A stretch of DNA of 64,000 nucleotides from Anaerolineaceae bacterium (GCA_002699125.1 PABI01000078.1:62001-126000); one strand, 5' to 3'. Numbered from the stretch's first letter, positions 24,428 through 34,753 are shown. Numbers and translations: made by a program. Notes: a model not told the origin generated them from the sequence alone.

Positions 24428-24712
24428 ATGGATTATTCACTTTTTTCGTATCCTTAACGGCGTTATGGTTTGAGAATCGCTATTATTTGAAGATACCGGT
24501 TATTATCTCAGGTAAACAGTCTCTTTTTTACCCGAATATTTGATGGGAAACGGCCGTTTACTTGAACCAAACTGCGGCACAGTTTAATATAGACGTTAAT
24601 CGAGAAAGTAAGCCATCGTCGTTTTACTTAAGCAGTTGGCTTATATGGAGCCATTACATGCACACGCCGCAAAAATATAATCCGGTTTCCTAATAAAAAA
24701 GGTAGACACCCT

Positions 24713-25147
24713 ATGAGTAATGCCTCAGTAAGAACTCCAGTTGATCCCAAAGACGCCTACATTCTTGTCGTTGAAGATAATGTTTCCAACTTTGTCCTCA
24801 TTGCCCGCCTGCTAGCCTTTATGGGCGTGCAAAAATGTGAATGGAAAACAACCGGCTGGGGGGTCGTGGATTTTGCCAACACGATGTCCCGCGTCGATCT
24901 TATCCTTATGGACCTGCGCTTGCCCCACGAAGATGGCTACGAAGCGCTCAAACAAATTCGCACCGATCCCCATTTGCAAAACACGTTGGTGGTTGTGGTT
25001 ACGGCCCATGGCAGCAGCGCCGAGATGCAAAAAGCGCGCGAAGCTGGTTTTGATGGCTTTTTATCCAAACCATTGGATGCGGATCGCTTCCCCGAGCAGA
25101 TCAAGCAAATCCTAAGCGGGGAGTCTGTGTGGGACTTGGGAATCTAA
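24713..25147 (+). CDS. Stand-alone response regulator receiver protein (DivK/CheY-like)
   Basis: This 144-aa single receiver has the acidic pocket in ILVVEDN, phospho-acceptor Asp67 (LILMDLRLPHEDGYEAL), the Thr switch in VVVTAHG and Lys119 (FLSKPLDADRF). It has no output domain, so it probably passes a signal by protein contact. It opens a plus-strand signalling block and is followed after 7 bp by a multi-GAF membrane protein, suggesting one transcript. AAGGTAG lies upstream of ATG 24713. Confidence 0.93.
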   Translation: MSNASVRTPVDPKDAYILVVEDNVSNFVLIARLLAFMGVQKCEWKTTGWGVVDFANTMSRVDLILMDLRLPHEDGYEALKQIRTDPHLQNTLVVVVTAHGSSAEMQKAREAGFDGFLSKPLDADRFPEQIKQILSGESVWDLGI

Positions 25148-25154
25148 ACCCTTT

Positions 25155-27968
25155 ATGCTTGCCTCATTAAATCTTCTTAAAATCCGGACAGATGATGTAG
25201 AAACGCAGCGCAAAGGTGCCCTGCTGCAAGGCTTGATTGTTGCTTTAATTGGCCTAAGCATCGTCCGGGCAATTTTTGAGATTTTTCAGCCAGCTGAAAT
25301 ATCCCCACAGGCAGCCCTCGGCCAAATTATTACCTCCACTTTATTTGGCATACTTTGCCTGTGGGTGGTCCGCACGGGCAACATTCGTCTGGCAGCCCAC
25401 CTCTTTTTTGCCGTTCTTAACACAATTTTTTTTGTCCTGCTTATTACAATCTCCAGAAACCTGTTTTTCCCCTACCTGATGCTTATTTCAGTTGTGGCCA
25501 TTGCCACGCTGGATTCAGTCCGTGCTTCAGTTTTGTACAGCGTTATCACGCTTACGGCCGTTACTTCATATTTCATTCTGACAGGTACACTTTCACTGCT
25601 GGCAGTTGTGGAATTTTCGGTGACGTGCCTGGGTATTAGCATTGTGGCCTGGGCTACATCAGACTATTTACAGACCGCGCTGCGCAACTCTAAAACGCTG
25701 GCGGGCGAGCTGCTTAACCAAAGCAATTTATTGCAGCGGCGCGCCCAGCAGCTGCAATTTAGCGCCGAAATCGCCGAAAAAGGCAGCAGTTCTCTGGATT
25801 TGGCCCAACTTTTACAGGAAACGGCCGTACTCCTCAAGTCGCAGTTTAGCTTTTACCATGTCTCCATTTTTCTCACCGATCCCAGCAAAACAGCCCTGCA
25901 TTTGCGTGAGGTAGCCACCGACGTTCATATCGATTTGATCAATTTGCAATATAAACTGCCCATCGATAATCACTCCGTTGTGGGCTGGGTTGGTCTGCAC
26001 CGAGAGCCACGCATTGTAGACGATGTGGAAACAGACGAAGCATACAAAGAAGAACCATTTTTGCCTCACACCCGCACAGAATTGGCGCTGCCTTTGGTGG
26101 CACGAGGTGAACTGCTGGGTGTACTTGATGTTCAGGGCGACCAGCCAAACATCTTTGCCCAAGAAGATATCGCTATTTTACAAATCATTGCCAACCAGAT
26201 TGCCATCAACATCGACAACGCGCGACTGTTTGCTAAAACAGAATCACGCCTCAACGAAACGCGCATTTTGTATGAATTTAACACGCTCCTCTCCGGCACC
26301 TTAGATGTGGGTGAGCTGCACCGGCGCTCAGCACGCGCCTTAACCACCTGGCTGCACGCTTCCCGCTGCATCATTTACTCTTGGGACAAAGAAGAGGAAA
26401 CCGTGACGGCCCAGGTTGACTTTATTTATGATTTGGTAGCCGGGTCTATTGACCAATATCTGCTTGATTTGCCCACCTATGAGCTGACAGAGCGGCACAG
26501 TATGCACAAGGTACTGACTTCCGGACAGCCTAAGGTGTGGCGCTTAGAGGACATCCAACTCGACGAGATTGAACGGCAGCACCTGGAAGCGATTAAGCTG
26601 TCCAGCTATTTAGATATTCCCCTGGTACGCGGCAAAGATACGCTAGGAATCATTCGCCTCTATCGCAATAAATCGCAAGGAACGTTTACCGACAGCGAGA
26701 TTCAACTGGCACAGGCGATGGGAAATGAAACGGCCGTCTCCCTGGCCAACGCCACACTCACATCAGAATCACAGGCCAGAGTAGCCCAGCTCAGCTCGCT
26801 GAACCGGCTCAGTCTGGCTTTGTCAGAAGCCCCGGATCTGCCACAAGTTTTCAAATCCACCAGACGGGAAATTCTCTCCCTCGTAGAAGCGACCGGTTTA
26901 GCCATTTTCTTGCTCAATGAAAAGCGTACGCGGTTAAACTGGTTATATCTTCATGATTATGGTGAAGAAGTTGATTTGTCCAACATCCCGCCGCTCACCC
27001 TGGATTCAGGTTTTAGCGGACACGTTGCCCGCTCCCGTTCTCCATTGCATATTCAATCCACGCCAGAAAATCGTGCCAAATACAATTCTTTCCAGGTCGG
27101 CAGCACTGATGATGCCCACGAATTTTGGCTCGGTTTGCCGCTCATTGTAACCAATGAGCTTATTGGCGTGCTCTCTTTACAAAATCTGGAGCCGTTTAGC
27201 GACCGCGACATTGAACTATTGACAACCATTGCCGGTGCATTGGCCATTGCTATCAACAACCTGCTGCAATTAGAGGCTATACAAAAAGCGCTCAATGTTC
27301 AGTTCCAGCAGCGCCTGCAAATTCAAACGGCCGCAGAGGTCGCTGCCGCCGCCACAACAGTTTTGGAACAAAACACGCTGGCTCAAGGGGCGGTCGAACT
27401 CATCAAAGATCGGTTTAATTTGTATTACGTGGGGTTGTTCCTGGTAGAAGATAATTATGCCGTGCTGAAGGCCGGTACCGGTGAGGCCGGCGAAGCTCAG
27501 CTGGCCGCCAAGCGGCGACTGGAAGTTGGCGGACACTCTCTCATCGGTGGGGCAACCAACGACGGTAAGCCCCGCATTACCCAGGATGTGACGACAGACC
27601 CGGAATGGCTGCCCAATCCCCATCTACCAGATACCCGCTCAGAATTAGCCCTACCCCTACGGGTGCGGGAGAGAACGATCGGGGCGCTGACGGTGCAAAG
27701 CCTTACGCCCAACTTGTTCACTGACGATCTGATTGGGGCGCTGCAAATTATGGGCGACCAGCTCGCGGTTGCTATTCAAAACGCGCAGTTGTTGGCCAAT
27801 GCCGAAGCACGCGCCAAACGGCAGGCACATCTAAATGAGATCAGCGCCCAGCTGCACCAATCAGCCGATGTGGAAACGATTGTGGGGATTGGCCTGCGCG
27901 CTTTATCCAAACAGCTTAAGGGAACGGCCGTTGAGCTTGAGCTCGGCCGCCATACAAAAACATCATGA
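25155..27968 (+). CDS. Membrane multi-GAF sensor protein without kinase domain
   Basis: This 937-aa protein has an N-terminal membrane domain of about six spans (residues 20-185, e.g. GLIVALIGLSIVRAIFEIF), then four GAF-type domains in a row (about 205-375, 375-545, 550-715, 735-895). The GAF repeats share the pattern TRTELALPL/TRSELALPL and LLGVLDVQ/IGALTVQ. There is no H-box, HATPase, GGDEF, EAL or PP2C domain, so output must come from a partner. The fourth GAF (RFNLYYVGLFLV) is very similar to one in the histidine kinase at 28808, which suggests duplication. The stop overlaps the next start by 4 bp (ATGA). Ligand unknown. Confidence 0.9.
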   Translation: MLASLNLLKIRTDDVETQRKGALLQGLIVALIGLSIVRAIFEIFQPAEISPQAALGQIITSTLFGILCLWVVRTGNIRLAAHLFFAVLNTIFFVLLITISRNLFFPYLMLISVVAIATLDSVRASVLYSVITLTAVTSYFILTGTLSLLAVVEFSVTCLGISIVAWATSDYLQTALRNSKTLAGELLNQSNLLQRRAQQLQFSAEIAEKGSSSLDLAQLLQETAVLLKSQFSFYHVSIFLTDPSKTALHLREVATDVHIDLINLQYKLPIDNHSVVGWVGLHREPRIVDDVETDEAYKEEPFLPHTRTELALPLVARGELLGVLDVQGDQPNIFAQEDIAILQIIANQIAINIDNARLFAKTESRLNETRILYEFNTLLSGTLDVGELHRRSARALTTWLHASRCIIYSWDKEEETVTAQVDFIYDLVAGSIDQYLLDLPTYELTERHSMHKVLTSGQPKVWRLEDIQLDEIERQHLEAIKLSSYLDIPLVRGKDTLGIIRLYRNKSQGTFTDSEIQLAQAMGNETAVSLANATLTSESQARVAQLSSLNRLSLALSEAPDLPQVFKSTRREILSLVEATGLAIFLLNEKRTRLNWLYLHDYGEEVDLSNIPPLTLDSGFSGHVARSRSPLHIQSTPENRAKYNSFQVGSTDDAHEFWLGLPLIVTNELIGVLSLQNLEPFSDRDIELLTTIAGALAIAINNLLQLEAIQKALNVQFQQRLQIQTAAEVAAAATTVLEQNTLAQGAVELIKDRFNLYYVGLFLVEDNYAVLKAGTGEAGEAQLAAKRRLEVGGHSLIGGATNDGKPRITQDVTTDPEWLPNPHLPDTRSELALPLRVRERTIGALTVQSLTPNLFTDDLIGALQIMGDQLAVAIQNAQLLANAEARAKRQAHLNEISAQLHQSADVETIVGIGLRALSKQLKGTAVELELGRHTKTS

Positions 27969-28804
27969 CCCAGGCAGATCACATAGACAGCCCAGACCAA
28001 CCCAATACCTCTGCTTTTTTGGACACCAGCTTGCCTAACGTGGCCCGGATTTTTGACTACCTGGTCGGGGGCACAGCCAATTTTGAAGTAGATCGCCAGG
28101 CCGCGCAAGAGATGCTTAAATTAATGCCATCGCTGCGCAAATGGGTGCGGCTGCGGCGGGCTTTTATTCAAGAAGCCGCCCAGCTTTTGCGCCAGGAAGG
28201 GTTTACCCAATTTCTAGACATTGCCTCGGGGATGCCGTCTGATGACCACCTGCACACCATTGTTGCTGACAGGCGAATTGTGTACAGCGACGTCAATCCT
28301 GTGGCGGTGAGTTACGGCCGTAGTCTGTTTAGCAATCACGAAGATATTGCCTACATTCGGGGGAATGCCCTGGAGCCGGAAACCATTCTAATGACCCCTG
28401 AGGTTCTTAAACTTATCCATCTGGACGAGCCCGTTGCCATTGGGCTGAATGGCATTCAGCTTTTTATTACGCCGGAGCAAACGCAGCGTTTAGCCCACGC
28501 CCTGTACGAGTGGGCACCCAATGGCTCCAAGCTGTTCCTGGTTTTCCAAACGCACGGCGAAATGGATGATCCTGAAGGATATTATGAATTCCTAGAATTA
28601 TGCCGCCGGGCCAATTTACCAATTCGCCTAAACACGCTGGAAGAATCTGTAGAAATCCTCAAGCCGTGGCATCCCAGTCTGGTTGAACCCATCACCCAAT
28701 TTTTAGGGCTGCCCGCCGATTTTATTACCGAAGACGACCGCTCAGGCATCGATATGGCCTTTTATGCCGCCTTTTTTCTGAAGCAAGAGTTTGCAGCCAA
28801 TTAA
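27965..28804 (+). CDS. PF04672-type SAM-dependent methyltransferase-like protein
   Basis: This 279-aa protein fits the family often called S-adenosyl methyltransferase, Methyltransf_19 (DUF574). It has the family opening ARIFDYLVGGTANFEVDR, the SAM-site region FLDIASGMPSDDHLH and VYSDVNPVAVSYGR. The family is common in actinobacteria and Chloroflexota, and its substrate is unknown to me. It overlaps the sensor gene upstream by 4 bp and lies 4 bp before a large histidine kinase, so translation is probably coupled. Its role in signalling, perhaps modifying a sensor or receiver, is speculation from context. Confidence 0.85.
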   Translation: MTQADHIDSPDQPNTSAFLDTSLPNVARIFDYLVGGTANFEVDRQAAQEMLKLMPSLRKWVRLRRAFIQEAAQLLRQEGFTQFLDIASGMPSDDHLHTIVADRRIVYSDVNPVAVSYGRSLFSNHEDIAYIRGNALEPETILMTPEVLKLIHLDEPVAIGLNGIQLFITPEQTQRLAHALYEWAPNGSKLFLVFQTHGEMDDPEGYYEFLELCRRANLPIRLNTLEESVEILKPWHPSLVEPITQFLGLPADFITEDDRSGIDMAFYAAFFLKQEFAAN

Positions 28805-28807
28805 CCA

Positions 28808-31800
28808 ATGCAAGAACAAAAGCACGAGCAAGACACAGCCACCATTTGGGGCGCTGCCGTAAACGAACTGGAAACAGCTCTTTACAACGCCTTCATTCGG
28901 CACGCCATCGATAATCGCGGAGTGCTCACCTCGCCGCGGCGCGGCCGGCAAGTGGCCAGCCAAATTTCGTCTTTGGTGCAGCAATACCTGGCATTCGAGG
29001 CCAATGAATCAGATATTACGGCCGCAGCCACCCAGCTGGCCGAACAGGGCATGGCCATGGTCACGGCGACGCAGATGATGCGTGTTCTGCATCGCGCGGA
29101 ACATAATTTGGTGGATACGGCCGTTGCCCGCCGCCTCAACGATTTCCAAATTCTCTTTCTGGAAAAGGTAGCCAACGCGCGTGAAATTGTGCAGCAGCGC
29201 TTTCAGGAAACCGCCCAAACTGCCTTACAGCGTGCCCTGCACACCCAGCTAGAACAACAAATCTCCCTGCACGAACTCCAAAAACAGCGCAATGCCAATC
29301 TTAACCAGATTTTGCAGCTGAATGCCCGGCTTAGCCAGGCAAACGATGAAGCCACGCTGCTGCGCGAAGCCGTAACCGGTATTTGCCAGGCGTTGGATAT
29401 CACCAACGTCACCCTGTTTGAAGCCCTGGAGCCACCAGATGTGTGGCGGGTCATCACCACCACTGCCCCCTTTCTGAACCAGGGTGATAATGCCCCGGCC
29501 AAAACTGCCGATATGCTGGCCACAGCGTTTGGCAAAGACGGCGAAGTCGTGCGCGCTTACCAATCTGAAGAAGGTGACGATGGCATCTCTGTGGGCATTA
29601 TTTTGCGCGTGGGGCAGCGGCTTTTAGGTGCCATGGTGGCCAACCACGGCAGTCTGGCCACCGAAAGTTACGAAGAATATCTCATTCTGGTGCGCACCTT
29701 TGCCCAAAACCTGGCAGCCCTGTGGCACAATCTTTATTTGCTCAACGAAACCCAGCAGCGCGCCCATGAACTAGAAATATTGCACGGCCGTTATCTGGAC
29801 AGCATCTGGAACACGCCCGAAGCAACCTTACAAGCCCGCGCCGACGACAGCAGCCTGAACATTGTGCGTGAAGTCACAGAGCAAGCAGCGCCACTGCCGA
29901 CAGCACAATCAACGGTTTACCCATTACAACTTGGCGACAACAGCTTTGGTCAGATTCGCATCCCAGGCCTGGAGAATTTGTCTGAAGAAGAGCGGGACTT
30001 TGTACAAGACCTGATTCGGGAGATGGGCAGCGCCCTGAACAACGCCCAGTTTGTGCAAACGACCCGCGCTTATTCCAACCAGCTGCGCCTGGCGTCTGAA
30101 GTTTCCCGTGCCGCCAGCACCATTCTGGATCGCGATCAGCTCATCCAGGAAGTTGTAGAGCTAATCCGCTCGCGCTTTAATTTGTATTACGTTGGCCTGT
30201 TTTTGGTGGACGAAAAGGCCAATACGGCCGTTCTCCGCGCCGGTACCGGTGAAGCAGGTCGTCTGCAAATTGAGCTCAACCACAGCCAGGAAATTGGCGG
30301 CGGGTCTATGATTGGTACGGCCGTAGCCACCGGCGAGGCCCGCGTCGAACAAAACGTGCAGCAAGCCACCGCCTTCAAACCCAATCCCCTGCTGCCAGAC
30401 ACCCAGGCAGAATTGGCCCTGCCGCTCAAAACAGGTAACAAAGTCATCGGTGCCCTTACCGTGCAGAGCAGCCAACAAGGCGCATTTGCCAGTGAAACGG
30501 TCACCGTTCTGCAAAGTTTGGCCGACCAGCTGGCCATTGCCATTGAAAACGCCAACCTGTTTGCTCAAACAGAAAGCACGCTTGACGAAACAAACCGCCT
30601 GTACACCGCCAGCCGCCGCATTGGGCAGGCCACCAACGCCTACGAAATCTACAAAACGCTGGTCGATTTTGCCCGCAACACTGAAATCGCCCAGGTTGTA
30701 AAAATCATCATCGCCGATCCAAAAGCACCAGATTTTGTCATCATCCCCGTCGCCTGGAGCTCAATTGATATTGAGATTGAGTCAAACCTGCGGATGCCGC
30801 GCGAGACGTACAGCTTTGGCGACAGGCTCATCGATACCGACGTTCTTGTTGTGGCCGACGCCCAGGCGCAATCGGGCATTGATGAACATTCCCAACAAAT
30901 GTTTGTGCAAAATGATCTGCACGCCGCGGCCTTGATCCCCATTTACATCGAGCAGGAATGGTTGGGCACGCTGGCTTTAGCGCACAAAAAGCCAAATGCG
31001 TTTGCCAACGCCTCCCTCCAGCCTATGCGCACGCTGGCCGACCAGGCAGCTACTATTTTGGCCAACCAACGGCTGCTGCGCCAGACAGAGCTGCTTTATC
31101 GCATTGGTCGCGCCCTCAACCAGGCCATCACCCGTGATGATGCCCTGGATATTGCCGTGCGCGAGATTCAAGCGTACACCGGAGCGTATCAGTGCCGTTT
31201 TGTCAACTATAAGCCAGGTGCAAGCAGCGGCAGACTGCTGGCAAACTCCAGCAGCCAGCGCGTCGATAAGAATGCCCATCTGCCGCTGACGGGCGATTAC
31301 ACTTTTGAATATCTCAGCCAAGAGCAAAAGCCGCTGCTGCTTTCACCGCGCAATGATGCGCTCCCCAAAGAGACAATCGAGCAGCATGTAACGCAGTTTG
31401 GGGCATACGCTTCCTTGCTCATTCCGGCGGCCAGCCAGCAGGAGCTGCTGGGGTATCTAGCTATTGATTCGGTGAGTGGCGAACGGCCGTTCACTCGTTC
31501 CAACATCATCTTTGCCCAAACCGTTGTAGACCACCTCACCACCCAGCTAGAAAACGTTAAGCTGCTGGATGAAGCGCTGCACCGCGCCCAGGATTTGATA
31601 ACCCTGAACCAGGTACAGGCCAACATCTCGCGTGCGCTGGATTTGGAAATATTGGCCAGAATCATCTATGGTGAGGTAGGACGCCTGCTGGATAACACCT
31701 GCTTCCAACTGGCCCTATACGAAAAAGAAACCAACCAATACCAACCCGTCCTTACGATGGTTGAAGATAAACCTGTTGCTACCCAAGAACGCACCCTTTC

Positions 31801-32851
31801 ACTGGACGAGCCGCTGTTTACGTTTCTCAATCAGGACAAGCCGCAGCTGCTGGATGCCCACGCGCCGCTGGCCCAGACGGAGCAGTTTGCCCAGAACGGC
31901 CGTACAACCCAATCAAGCCTGTGGGTGCCCTTGCTCCAAGATGGTGTGCCAGTCGGCCTCATCAGCGTGCATTCTTACGAACCGCTTGCTTATGGCGAAA
32001 GCGACACGCAGCTGCTGCGTAGTATTGCTACCCAAACCAGCCTGGCCATTGCCAATGCACAGCTGTTCCAGCAAACCCAGCAGCAAAATGAAGAGCTGCG
32101 CGAACTGGACCAACTTAAAACCCAGTTCCTGGCCAACATGTCCCACGAGTTACGCACGCCGCTTAACTCCATCATTGGCTTCTCGCGCGTGATTCTCAAA
32201 GGGATCGACGGCCCCACCACCCCTGCCCAGGAAGAGGATCTGCAATCAATTTATACCAACGGGCAGCATTTGCTCATGTTGATTAATGAGATTTTGGATA
32301 TGGCCAAAATTGAAGCCGGTAAGATGTCGCTCAACTTTGAAATGATTAATCTGCATACGGCCGTTGCCCCAGCCCACGACACCATGCGCAGCCTGATCAA
32401 CAGCGAGCGGGTTAATTTTATTTGGGACGTGCCCGAAGATTTACCGGAGATTGAAGCAGATGCTATCCGTCTCCGCCAAATTTTGTTGAATTTGTTGTCT
32501 AATGCCGCCAAGTTCACTGAAGATGGGGAAATCCACCTGTATGCCTATGCCGATGATGAGACGATCCATATTAAAGTGAAGGATACAGGCATTGGCATCG
32601 CCCCCGAGGATTTTGATAAGCTATTCATGCCTTTTGCCCAGGTTGACACGTCTAATACCCGTACGTCGAGTGGTACAGGTTTGGGTTTGCCCATCACAAA
32701 ATGGCTGATTGAAATGCACCAGGGTAGTATCAACTTTACCAGTCAACCGAATGAGGGCACCACCTTCCATGTCATTTTGCCGGTTCGTCAAAACAAAGAC
32801 AGACCGACAGAAATCCCCCTCGTACAACCAACCACCGACTCCATCAATTAA
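28808..32851 (+). CDS. Five-GAF soluble histidine kinase
   Basis: This 1347-aa kinase has a helical N-terminal domain (about 1-150), five GAF-like domains (about 165-310, 435-590, 595-760, 765-920, 925-1085) and a HisKA/HATPase core. The phospho-histidine is His1113 (NMSHELRTPLNSIIGF). The ATP lid and boxes are NLLSNAAKFTEDG, DTGIGIAPEDFDKLF and GTGLGLPITKWLIEMH. No transmembrane helix is present, so it is cytosolic and may read signals through GAF ligands or partner proteins such as the membrane GAF protein two genes upstream. One GAF (RFNLYYVGLFLVDE, RAGTGEAG) nearly repeats that protein's fourth GAF. No receiver is attached; candidate partners lie on both sides. Confidence 0.93.
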   Translation: MQEQKHEQDTATIWGAAVNELETALYNAFIRHAIDNRGVLTSPRRGRQVASQISSLVQQYLAFEANESDITAAATQLAEQGMAMVTATQMMRVLHRAEHNLVDTAVARRLNDFQILFLEKVANAREIVQQRFQETAQTALQRALHTQLEQQISLHELQKQRNANLNQILQLNARLSQANDEATLLREAVTGICQALDITNVTLFEALEPPDVWRVITTTAPFLNQGDNAPAKTADMLATAFGKDGEVVRAYQSEEGDDGISVGIILRVGQRLLGAMVANHGSLATESYEEYLILVRTFAQNLAALWHNLYLLNETQQRAHELEILHGRYLDSIWNTPEATLQARADDSSLNIVREVTEQAAPLPTAQSTVYPLQLGDNSFGQIRIPGLENLSEEERDFVQDLIREMGSALNNAQFVQTTRAYSNQLRLASEVSRAASTILDRDQLIQEVVELIRSRFNLYYVGLFLVDEKANTAVLRAGTGEAGRLQIELNHSQEIGGGSMIGTAVATGEARVEQNVQQATAFKPNPLLPDTQAELALPLKTGNKVIGALTVQSSQQGAFASETVTVLQSLADQLAIAIENANLFAQTESTLDETNRLYTASRRIGQATNAYEIYKTLVDFARNTEIAQVVKIIIADPKAPDFVIIPVAWSSIDIEIESNLRMPRETYSFGDRLIDTDVLVVADAQAQSGIDEHSQQMFVQNDLHAAALIPIYIEQEWLGTLALAHKKPNAFANASLQPMRTLADQAATILANQRLLRQTELLYRIGRALNQAITRDDALDIAVREIQAYTGAYQCRFVNYKPGASSGRLLANSSSQRVDKNAHLPLTGDYTFEYLSQEQKPLLLSPRNDALPKETIEQHVTQFGAYASLLIPAASQQELLGYLAIDSVSGERPFTRSNIIFAQTVVDHLTTQLENVKLLDEALHRAQDLITLNQVQANISRALDLEILARIIYGEVGRLLDNTCFQLALYEKETNQYQPVLTMVEDKPVATQERTLSLDEPLFTFLNQDKPQLLDAHAPLAQTEQFAQNGRTTQSSLWVPLLQDGVPVGLISVHSYEPLAYGESDTQLLRSIATQTSLAIANAQLFQQTQQQNEELRELDQLKTQFLANMSHELRTPLNSIIGFSRVILKGIDGPTTPAQEEDLQSIYTNGQHLLMLINEILDMAKIEAGKMSLNFEMINLHTAVAPAHDTMRSLINSERVNFIWDVPEDLPEIEADAIRLRQILLNLLSNAAKFTEDGEIHLYAYADDETIHIKVKDTGIGIAPEDFDKLFMPFAQVDTSNTRTSSGTGLGLPITKWLIEMHQGSINFTSQPNEGTTFHVILPVRQNKDRPTEIPLVQPTTDSIN

Positions 32852-32995
32852 CCATTAGCATAGCAATTTAGAACCAAACGGTACTTTTTGCCCATTCGCT
32901 AAATTCATGCTTTATTTTCAAATGGGTGGGTACTAAAGATGTAACGTAAGCACCTTACCTCAAACTTAGCCGTATAAGTCGAGGAGATTTCTGTA

Positions 32996-34714
32996 ATGAG
33001 TAGCATAAAAATTGTATGTCGCGCCTGTGGCGCTAAATTTGATTTTGAACGGCCGTTACCCACCTGCCCCAACTGCAACAATCAATGGCTGGATGCCGAA
33101 TATGAACTGACCCATCCGCAGCAAAACGGCCATCTGGCCCAAAAAGGGCATGATTGGCTGCGCCAGCTAGACAAACGCGGCGCAACCCTGTGGCGCTACC
33201 GCGAACTGCTGCCCATTCACGATGATGAAAACATCATCACCCTCGGCGAAGGCTGGACGCCTTTGCTGCGGGCCCACAATTTGGGCCTCATGCTGGGTCA
33301 CCCCAACATCTACATCAAAGATGAGCGCCAGGGGCCAACCGGCTCATTTAAAGACCGCCAGGCAGCGATTGCCATCAGCGTCATGAAAGAGGCAGGCATC
33401 AAAGAAGCTGTTGTTTCATCTACCGGCAACGTAGCCATTGCTTATTCCGCCTACAGCGCCCGGGCCGGCATCAAAATGTGGGTGTTTGTCACCAGCTCGG
33501 TGCCCGCCGACAAAATGCGTGAAGTGGCGCTGTACGGCTCTGAAGTCATTAAGGTTGCCGGCACCTACGATGAAGCCAAACGCATTGCCGCTGAATTTGC
33601 CACCAGCAAAAATCTATTCCTGGATCGGGGCATCAAAGGCATTGCCGCTAAAGAAGCGATGAAAACATTAGCCTTTGAAGTCGCCGAACAGCTGGGCAGC
33701 ATCCACGCCGGGCAAAGTTCGACTATCCTCAACGGCAGCCAGCATCGCTGGCGCACGCCAGATTGGTACTTACAGGCCGTCAGCGGCGGATTGGGTCCGG
33801 TCGGCGTGATGAAAGGGTTTGCCGAATTAAAACGGCTGGGCCTGGTAGAAAAAATGCCCAAAATGGGTCTGTTCCAAACCAGCGGCTGTGCCCCCATGGC
33901 CAGCTCCTTCCACAAAGGGCTGGCCATTGCCGAAACGGTAAAAGAGCCGCGTACCGACATCACCACCCTGGCCACCGGTGCCCCCGGCGAAGCGTATGAA
34001 GTGCTGCGAGAGCTTATTAATGAATATGGCGGCACAATTGATGCCATCACCGACATAGAGGCGTTTAGCGCACTCCATCTGGTGGCCAAGATGGACGGAA
34101 TTTCGGTGGAACCGGCAACGGCCGTTACCTTTGCCGGCCTTTTTAAACTGATTCGTGAAGGTAAAATCCTGCCCCATGAAACCGTCGTGCTCAACTGCTC
34201 TGGCCACACCTTCCCCGTCGAAAAACATATCATTGGTGACCAGTACACGCGCGACATGACCCTGCCCGATACTGGCGAATTGACCCGCAGCAACCGCAGC
34301 CGCGAAGAAGGGCTGCTCACCGCCTTAGAAGAGCTGGACGACCGCGTCCAGCGCATTACGATTGTGGAAGATCATTTAGATGCAGCTCGGCTCATCCGCC
34401 GCATTTTGCAGGCACAAGGAGATTTCCTGATTGATGAAGCCCATGACGGGCAGACCGGGCTGCAGCTAATTCGCGAAACCCGACCCAACCTCGTCATTCT
34501 GGACTTAATGATGCCCGGTCTGGATGGCTTTGCCGTGGTGGAAGCCATGAAAGCCGATCCCGTGCTAAAAGAAACGCCCATCATTGTTATTACCGCCAAA
34601 GAGCTTACCGATGACGAAAAGCAGCGGCTGGACGGCCAAATTAAGGCATTGCTGCAAAAAGGCTCTTTTATGGATTCGGACTTGTTGAACGATATTCAAA
34701 AAGCTTTACCTTAG
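32996..34714 (+). CDS. thrC: Threonine synthase fused to a C-terminal response-regulator receiver
   Basis: Residues 1 to about 430 are a PLP-dependent threonine synthase, which makes threonine from O-phosphohomoserine. A zinc ribbon (Cys8, Cys11, Cys24, Cys27) opens the protein. The PLP lysine is Lys119 (GPTGSFKDRQ), and SSTGNVAIAYSAY, SGGLGPVGVMKGF and TSGCAPM fit the family. From residue 452 a full receiver follows: ITIVEDHLDAARLI, phospho-acceptor Asp503 (VILDLMMPGLDG), switch Thr533 (IVITAKE) and Lys555 (LLQKGSF, not the usual KP). The ORF is continuous, so the fusion is real as sequenced. It sits between two histidine-kinase genes. Catalytic control by phosphorylation is an inference. 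True thrC versus a paralogue with another substrate is unresolved. Confidence 0.9.
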   Translation: MSSIKIVCRACGAKFDFERPLPTCPNCNNQWLDAEYELTHPQQNGHLAQKGHDWLRQLDKRGATLWRYRELLPIHDDENIITLGEGWTPLLRAHNLGLMLGHPNIYIKDERQGPTGSFKDRQAAIAISVMKEAGIKEAVVSSTGNVAIAYSAYSARAGIKMWVFVTSSVPADKMREVALYGSEVIKVAGTYDEAKRIAAEFATSKNLFLDRGIKGIAAKEAMKTLAFEVAEQLGSIHAGQSSTILNGSQHRWRTPDWYLQAVSGGLGPVGVMKGFAELKRLGLVEKMPKMGLFQTSGCAPMASSFHKGLAIAETVKEPRTDITTLATGAPGEAYEVLRELINEYGGTIDAITDIEAFSALHLVAKMDGISVEPATAVTFAGLFKLIREGKILPHETVVLNCSGHTFPVEKHIIGDQYTRDMTLPDTGELTRSNRSREEGLLTALEELDDRVQRITIVEDHLDAARLIRRILQAQGDFLIDEAHDGQTGLQLIRETRPNLVILDLMMPGLDGFAVVEAMKADPVLKETPIIVITAKELTDDEKQRLDGQIKALLQKGSFMDSDLLNDIQKALP

Positions 34715-34753
34715 CTTTCATGCACAGCAAATGTCAGGAGCAAAAAAGTATAA

